This document shows positions 53,508 through 58,386 of a stretch of 58,386 bases of DNA, piece by piece (the first letter of the stretch is position 1; each line of letters opens with the position of its first letter). The notes beneath the pieces were generated by a model. That model was not told the origin of the DNA. It saw only the letters and a list, made by a program, of their open reading frames with translations, and did not search any database. Made by a program: the position numbers and the translations under genes. The stretch covers positions 1 to 58,386 of the forward strand of contig CAMDOF010000028.1 of NCBI GenBank assembly GCA_945903465.1, written 5' to 3'. Source of the stretch: Opitutus sp. GAS368. GTDB lineage: Bacteria; Verrucomicrobiota; Verrucomicrobiia; Opitutales; Opitutaceae.

Positions 53508-53669
53508 TGCGCGCCACCATCGTCCCCAGACTCAACGCCCGCTGAATCGATTCGCATGAAAATCCCTCCCGCCCGAAACCTCGTCTTCTGCGCGCCACCA
53601 TCGTCCCCAGACTCAACGCCCGCTGAATCGATTCGCATGAAAATCCATCCCGCCCGTAACCTCGTCTTC
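53508..53669 (+). repeat. 81-bp tandem duplication covering a gene start
   Basis: The unit at 53508-53588 is repeated at 53589-53669 with two mismatches. Each copy contains an ATG followed by the same first codons (53556 and 53637), so the leader and start region of the BPL_N-type gene exist twice. The period is a multiple of three and both starts are in frame, allowing a protein with a 27-residue N-terminal extension. Confidence 0.92.
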
Positions 53670-54497
53670 ACGGTGCTTGTGCTTGGCCTGGCCAGCCTGC
53701 TTCATGGTCAACCGGCCGAGGTCAAATCCGAGGCAAAAACCAAGGCCGCACCGTTTGTGATTCCGCAGGACGTCAATGGCCTGAAGTCGATCATCGCCGC
53801 TCCCGAAAAAACGAAGGCGCTAAAGGTCGCCATCTTTGCGGGCAAAGGAGCGCCTGACGACGGCATCGCGCACGTGACCGCCCGCATCAAATCGATCCCG
53901 CAGGCGACGGTGACGCGCGTCAAGGCTGGGGATTGGGCGACGATCGATCTGCGGACGTTCGATCTCGTTGTCTTTTCCGGTGGCTCCGGCAGCGCACAGG
54001 CGGAGTCGATCGGAGAGGCGGGGCGCAGCAACGTGCGGGAGTATGTGCGCAACGGCGGTGGCTATCTCGGTATTTGTGCCGGAGCCTACCTCGCCTGCTC
54101 GAATTTCAAGTGGGGGCTCGGTATCCTGAATGCCGGCACGGTGTCCAGCAAGTGGCAGCGCGGCAGGGGGTTCATGGATATCGAACTCACCGAGGAAGGC
54201 CGCCAGCTGCTCGGCGACGTGCGGGGCACCTTCAAGGTGCGCTACCACAACGGCCCCATCATCAAGCCCGCGGGCCGCGCGGATGTGCCGGCTTACACTC
54301 CGGTCGCGTTTTTTCGGTCGGAGATTGCGGGCTTCGGTTCCCCGGTCGGCGTGATGGTAAACTCGCCGTCGCAGGCGCTCGGAACCTTTGGCCGAGGGCG
54401 CGTCTTTATCTCCAGTCCGCACCCGGAAAACACGCCGGGTTTGGAGCATTTTATCCCGCGGGCCGTGCTCTGGGCCGGTGGGGTCGATGCACCGTGA
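53637..54497 (+). CDS. BPL_N-type (glutamine amidotransferase-like) exported protein
   Basis: 286 residues from the second of two duplicated ATGs, chosen because it gives an ordinary signal peptide (NLVFTVLVLGLASLLHGQPA). Residues about 70-280 resemble the biotin-protein-ligase N-terminal-like domain, a class I glutamine-amidotransferase fold: KVAIFAGKGAPDDGIAHVTA, FDLVVFSGGSGSAQ, REYVRNGGGYLGICAGAYLA with the nucleophile-elbow Cys, GVMVNSPSQALGTFGRGRVF and ISSPHPENTPGLEH with a His. Exported relatives are of unknown function; catalytic hydrolysis is plausible because the Cys and His are retained. It lies 65 bp upstream of a TonB receptor and may be co-transcribed with it. Confidence 0.84.
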   Translation: MKIHPARNLVFTVLVLGLASLLHGQPAEVKSEAKTKAAPFVIPQDVNGLKSIIAAPEKTKALKVAIFAGKGAPDDGIAHVTARIKSIPQATVTRVKAGDWATIDLRTFDLVVFSGGSGSAQAESIGEAGRSNVREYVRNGGGYLGICAGAYLACSNFKWGLGILNAGTVSSKWQRGRGFMDIELTEEGRQLLGDVRGTFKVRYHNGPIIKPAGRADVPAYTPVAFFRSEIAGFGSPVGVMVNSPSQALGTFGRGRVFISSPHPENTPGLEHFIPRAVLWAGGVDAP

Positions 54498-54562
54498 CGA
54501 CCTGCGATCCTCCCTCCCCCAAACGACTCTTGGCTGCTTTTGACCGATCACCAAACTCTCCG

Positions 54563-57500
54563 ATGAAAATGAAACTGCCCCGGCCCCCCCGCCTTACTCT
54601 CCGCCACGTTTCCGGCGCGCTCCTGTTTGCGATCTTTTCCGGCCCGCTCGGCGCACAGACGACCCCTGCGCCGTCCGCCACCGCGGCCGTCACCGCGGGT
54701 GGCGTCGAACAAAAAATTAATACGGTCACCATGGAGGCCTTCACCGTCACGGGCTCCAACATCCGCCGGCTCGACGAGGAGAAGACCCTGCCGGTCACCG
54801 TGCTTGGCCTGGAGGAGCTCGACCTCCGGGGCGCGGTCACCGCGGCCGAGTTGTTCGACACGCTTTCGATCGGCGGCCCCATCACCCTCGACGAAGGCAA
54901 CACCCTTGGGGCCGACGCCCGCGGCGACAACAGCACGATCAATCTCCGTGGCCTTGGCTCCGGCAACACCCTCGTACTTCTCAACGGCCGCCGCCTCCCG
55001 CCGCACCCGATCAGCATGGCCGAAGGTAGCGTCCCGTCGCTCTCGACCAACGTGAACCAGCTCCCCGCCGCCGCCATGGCGCGCGTCGAGGTGCTGCGCG
55101 ACGGCGCCTCGGCCATCTACGGCACCGATGCCGCGGCCGGCGTCGTCAATTCCATCACGCGCCGCAACTACGACGGCCTCAGTTTCCGCGCCCGTGGCAG
55201 CCTCACCCAGCACGGCGGCGGCAATGACTGGAACACCGAGATCACCGAGGGCCGCAATTTCAACGGCGGCAAAAGCAACCTCCTCCTCACGCTCGACTTC
55301 TACCACCGCGATTTCCTCTGGCTGAACCAGCGCGAGTTCTCCCGCAGCCAGGACGTGCGGGTGACGCGCAACGTCCCGGCGCCCTTCAACGGCCTGCCGA
55401 TTGCCGACACCGCCGGGGTCGTCTCGCGCAACAACAACTTCGACAATCGTCTCAGCACCGACGGCAGCTATTACGGCGGTTTCGTGCGCGGCAACTATGA
55501 CGCGGTCGGCACCTTCGTCGGCGCCCGGCCCACGACCAACCAGGGCATCATCACCACCTCGGGCAGCACGTCCGCGACCCTCGCGACCAACGGCACCTTC
55601 TACCTGATTCCGCTTGCCGACGGAGCCATCGGTTGGCGCCAGACGCTGCCGTCGCACAACATCGACGACTTCACCGTCAATTGGTTTCAAAATCCCAACG
55701 ACCATAAGCCGATTCTCCCGAAGACGGACCGCGTCAATTTGACCGCGGTGTTCCACCACAAGCTGCAGGATAACCTTGAACTCTTCGGCGAACTGCTCGC
55801 CTACCGCTCCGTCTCCATCACCGGTCGCCTGCCCAACAAGTTCGACGTCGCCACCGACCACAATATCTACGTCAGCGCCGACAACCCCTTCAATCCCTTC
55901 GGCTCGCGCTTCTACGAGGTCAGCGGCCGCCCCAATGCGGACGGCACCCCGCGCCTCACCGGTGCGCCCTCGCAAGTTCAGTTCCTCAGCGGCGTCGGCG
56001 TGATTTCGCGTGATTTCAAGCCTCGCCGTATCACGGTGAACTCTGACGCGATCCGCCTTGTCGGGGGTTTCCGCGGTCGCCTCGCCCGCGGCTGGGAATG
56101 GGAGTCCGGTGTGCTCTACGGCCGCAATTCCTCGCACGACGAAGAAGAGTTTGCCATGCGCGAGAGCCGCCTTCGCGCCGCGCTCACGAACTCCGATCCG
56201 GCGAAGGCTTTCAATCCCTTCAACTACACTTTCAAACTCGTGCCGCAGCCCGGCAACGCGGCCAATCCCTACCTGCTCACGGTCGACAAGCCCTACAGCA
56301 ATCCCGCCGCCCTCACCGCCACGCTCTACGACAACTTCATCCGCGAGGGCCGCACCGAGCTCGCGAGCTGGGACCTCAAGGTCAACGGCTCGGTCTTCGA
56401 CCGGTTCTGGGGCGGCCCCATCGGCGTCGCGTTCGGTGGCGAGATGCGCTGGGAAAACTACAAGGACTGGCGTCCGCCCTATGCCGGCCTGAATCCGGCG
56501 GATGCGCCCTACGACGGTAATCCCGCCAATCCCAATAATCTCTTCTTCGGCCCGCTCGAGAACGACTTCATTGCGCTCAGTCCCAATGTGAATCTCTACG
56601 CCGCGCGCACCGTCGCCTCCGTGTTTGCCGAGGCGCTCGTGCCGCTCGTGGGCAAGACCAACCGCCAACCCCTCGTCCGCAAACTCGAGCTTTCGATCGC
56701 GGGCCGCACGGAGCATTTCTCCGATTTCGGCACGACCTCGAAGCCGAAGTTCGGCCTCAACTACCGGCCGACCGACTGGGTCATGCTGCGCAGCACTGTC
56801 GCCGCCTCGTTTCGCGCCCCCAATCTCGTCCAGACGAATAACACTCCGCTGCAGCGCTCCGGCAGCACCTACAACGACGTCTACCGCTCCGAGGTCACCG
56901 GCCTCAACCGCGACTCCAGCTCCGTGCCCGTCACGTTTCGCCAGGGCAACGCCGACCTGAAACCCGAAAACGCGCGCTCGATCACCGCCGGGATCGCGCT
57001 CTCCGCGCCGTTCTACCGCGACCTCACGATCACAGTCGACTACTGGAAGATTCACCAAAAGGACGTCATCGCATCAGTCACCGGCACCACCCAGATCCTC
57101 CTCGACGAGGAACTGCTCGACGGTGCGGTGCAGAAGGCCCTCGCCGCCGGGAAGACCATCAATCAGATCGATCTCGGCAGCGGCACGAGCAGCTACGTCG
57201 GCAATCCCAAGATCGTGCGCGATCCCGTCACGCCGGCGGACCTCGCGGCCTTCACGGCCTTCAACGCCACGCGCCCGCCCTCCAATCAGCGCGTCCCTGT
57301 CGGCAGCCTTCGTTCGATCGTGACCGACTACGTGAATCTTGCCGGCCGCGAGGTGCAGGGCCTCGACTACGGCCTCGAGTTGCGCCTGCCCAAGTCCCGC
57401 TTCGGCCAGGCCACGCTCCGCGGCGACGCCTCCTACCTGCTCCAATACGACACCATCTCCGAGCCCGGCCAACCGAAGATCAACGACATCAACCGCGACG

Positions 57501-57910
57501 GCCGCACCCGTTTTCGCGGCAACGTCGGGCTCACCTGGCGCAAGGAGCGTTGGACGAGCGGCTGGGCGATCACTTACTACGGCCCCTACGTCGATACCGG
57601 CACGGCCACGACCAAAGAAATCTACGATGTCCTCGGCCAGCCCGACTATATCTCCACCTACGTCGATTCCGGCGGCGTCCGCCGCTACCGCTACCTCGTG
57701 ACGTCGTCCACGACGCACAATGCCTACGTGAACTACGCCTTCCCGCGCCAGCGCGGCAGCCTGCTCGCCAACGTCGCCCTGCGCTTCGGCGTGAACAACA
57801 TCTTCGACGCCGAGCCGCCGCTCGCCGACGCCGACGTCGGTTACCAACGCGGCGCCGGCACCAACCCTCGTGGGCGGGCGTTCTATAGCCAAGTCTCGAA
57901 ACGCTTCTGA
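54563..57910 (+). CDS. TonB-dependent receptor
   Basis: 1115 residues from the ATG at 54563. The same frame is open back to 53933, but that stretch lies antisense-like across the BPL_N gene and lacks a signal peptide, so it is excluded. Signal peptide (SGALLFAIFSGPLGAQ); the conserved pre-plug segment MEAFTVTGSNIRRLDEEKTL; plug motifs DNSTINLRGLGSGNTLVLLN and RVEVLRDGASAIYGTDAAAG; then a large barrel (FNVT-type strands, ENARSITAGIALSAPFYRDL, NIFDAEPPLAD) ending in SQVSKRF. This is the classic Oar/SusC-unrelated TonB receptor type abundant in Opitutaceae. A paralogue follows directly at 58022. Confidence 0.93.
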   Translation: MKMKLPRPPRLTLRHVSGALLFAIFSGPLGAQTTPAPSATAAVTAGGVEQKINTVTMEAFTVTGSNIRRLDEEKTLPVTVLGLEELDLRGAVTAAELFDTLSIGGPITLDEGNTLGADARGDNSTINLRGLGSGNTLVLLNGRRLPPHPISMAEGSVPSLSTNVNQLPAAAMARVEVLRDGASAIYGTDAAAGVVNSITRRNYDGLSFRARGSLTQHGGGNDWNTEITEGRNFNGGKSNLLLTLDFYHRDFLWLNQREFSRSQDVRVTRNVPAPFNGLPIADTAGVVSRNNNFDNRLSTDGSYYGGFVRGNYDAVGTFVGARPTTNQGIITTSGSTSATLATNGTFYLIPLADGAIGWRQTLPSHNIDDFTVNWFQNPNDHKPILPKTDRVNLTAVFHHKLQDNLELFGELLAYRSVSITGRLPNKFDVATDHNIYVSADNPFNPFGSRFYEVSGRPNADGTPRLTGAPSQVQFLSGVGVISRDFKPRRITVNSDAIRLVGGFRGRLARGWEWESGVLYGRNSSHDEEEFAMRESRLRAALTNSDPAKAFNPFNYTFKLVPQPGNAANPYLLTVDKPYSNPAALTATLYDNFIREGRTELASWDLKVNGSVFDRFWGGPIGVAFGGEMRWENYKDWRPPYAGLNPADAPYDGNPANPNNLFFGPLENDFIALSPNVNLYAARTVASVFAEALVPLVGKTNRQPLVRKLELSIAGRTEHFSDFGTTSKPKFGLNYRPTDWVMLRSTVAASFRAPNLVQTNNTPLQRSGSTYNDVYRSEVTGLNRDSSSVPVTFRQGNADLKPENARSITAGIALSAPFYRDLTITVDYWKIHQKDVIASVTGTTQILLDEELLDGAVQKALAAGKTINQIDLGSGTSSYVGNPKIVRDPVTPADLAAFTAFNATRPPSNQRVPVGSLRSIVTDYVNLAGREVQGLDYGLELRLPKSRFGQATLRGDASYLLQYDTISEPGQPKINDINRDGRTRFRGNVGLTWRKERWTSGWAITYYGPYVDTGTATTKEIYDVLGQPDYISTYVDSGGVRRYRYLVTSSTTHNAYVNYAFPRQRGSLLANVALRFGVNNIFDAEPPLADADVGYQRGAGTNPRGRAFYSQVSKRF

Positions 57911-58021
57911 GTCTTCGCCGTCCGTCCGGCCGGCCCTGGCGCCGACCGGTGGCATTTCGGGCGGGAAGATTTGATTTTTATGAAACTGACCGCCGCCCTC
58001 AAACCTTAACACTGCCATACC

Positions 58022-58386
58022 ATGCACCAACCAAGCTACCACCGGATCCGAACCGCTTTGGCTCTCGCGCTGACCGCCGCGACTGCCTTCGCCCAGACCG
58101 CCCCGGCTCCTGCCGCTCCGGCTTCCGACGAGACCATCAAGCTCGAAGCGTTTTCTGTCACGGGCTCGAACATCACGCGCCTCGATTACGAAAAAGTTCT
58201 CCCGGTTACGATTCTCGGCACCTCCGAGATTGAAATCCGCGACGCCTCCCAGCCATCTGATCTCCTCACGGCGCTCCCGCAGGTGACCGGTCTTCCCGGT
58301 AACGAAACCGCCACGCTCGGTGCGACCGCTCGCGGCGACAACGCCTCCATCTCTCTCCGCGGCATCCCTTCGAGCAACACGCTCAT
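58022..58386 (+). CDS. TonB-dependent receptor, N-terminal part, cut by window edge
   Basis: The first 121 codons of a second receptor: signal peptide (TALALALTAATAFAQT), the pre-plug segment KLEAFSVTGSNITRLDYEK and the plug start SDLLTALPQVTGLPG, DNASISLRGIPSSNTL. It is clearly paralogous to the product of 54563-57910 and begins 111 bp after it. The barrel lies beyond the window. Confidence 0.92.
   Translation, partial: MHQPSYHRIRTALALALTAATAFAQTAPAPAAPASDETIKLEAFSVTGSNITRLDYEKVLPVTILGTSEIEIRDASQPSDLLTALPQVTGLPGNETATLGATARGDNASISLRGIPSSNTL

Noticed and set aside
53933..54562. 210-codon N-terminal extension of the TonB receptor
   Set aside because: It overlaps the BPL_N gene in another frame, has no signal peptide, and the receptor's own signal peptide starts at 54563.
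54548..57058. 836-codon minus-strand open frame
   Set aside because: Antisense of the TonB receptor at 54563-57910; Val/Gly/Arg-rich composition without motifs, typical of GC-rich shadows.

Overview
The window is high-GC DNA from a member of the Verrucomicrobiota, most likely an Opitutaceae-type bacterium. The evidence is four large TonB-dependent receptors plus the start of a fifth, and many secreted proteins of planctomycete/verrucomicrobial type: DUF1501, DUF1549/DUF1553, PSCyt1-type cytochrome c with WD40, DUF1080, ThuA, PVC-type dehydrogenase, DUF4838, sulfatases, and Gfo/Idh/MocA oxidoreductases with Tat signals. No rRNA, tRNA or cas genes were seen. All assignments come from reading translations by eye; no database search was run.

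Layout. 1-1380 (minus): a hipBA toxin-antitoxin pair, hipA running off the window. 1917-2210: a decayed oxidoreductase start. 2492-12407 (plus): a train of exported proteins (DUF1501, prepeptidase-C domains, DUF1549/1553, cytochrome c/WD40, oxidoreductase, DUF1080). 12621-19971 (plus): two paralogous secreted beta-sandwich proteins flank a YHYP-PEBP fusion, a dead metallophosphatase and a sulfatase with a non-canonical maturation motif. 20211-26810 (minus): a canonical sulfatase, an SGNH hydrolase, and a 1356-residue ThuA/SGNH/propeller/cupredoxin protein. 27227-30337: a TonB-dependent receptor.

31077-42133 (plus): a compact polysaccharide-utilisation-like locus with an EF-hand-bearing TonB receptor, two paralogous (alpha/alpha)6 glycosidases, DUF4838, a PL1-type lyase and a sulfatase whose middle is out of frame. 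42370-45800: a graveyard of gene and transposase fragments, one unknown gene, paired REP-like hairpins and a MITE-like element. 45953-51645: a TonB receptor and BNR/sialidase-like gene diverging from a GntR/LacI-type regulator. 51646-53490: a second mosaic with a BNR remnant, a dead REP-associated (RAYT) transposase holding CRISPR-like interspaced duplications, and a D-aminoacylase remnant. 53637-58386: a BPL_N-type protein and two tandem TonB receptors, the last cut by the window edge.

The intact genes fit a cell that binds complex, probably sulfated, glycans at the outer membrane, imports them through TonB receptors and trims them with periplasmic sulfatases, lyases and glycosidases. The most unusual structure is the RAYT locus (52018-53162). 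There, segments of the gene itself (37 bp and 43 bp) are repeated with unrelated 28-36 bp inserts between copies, at a period of 71-73 bp.
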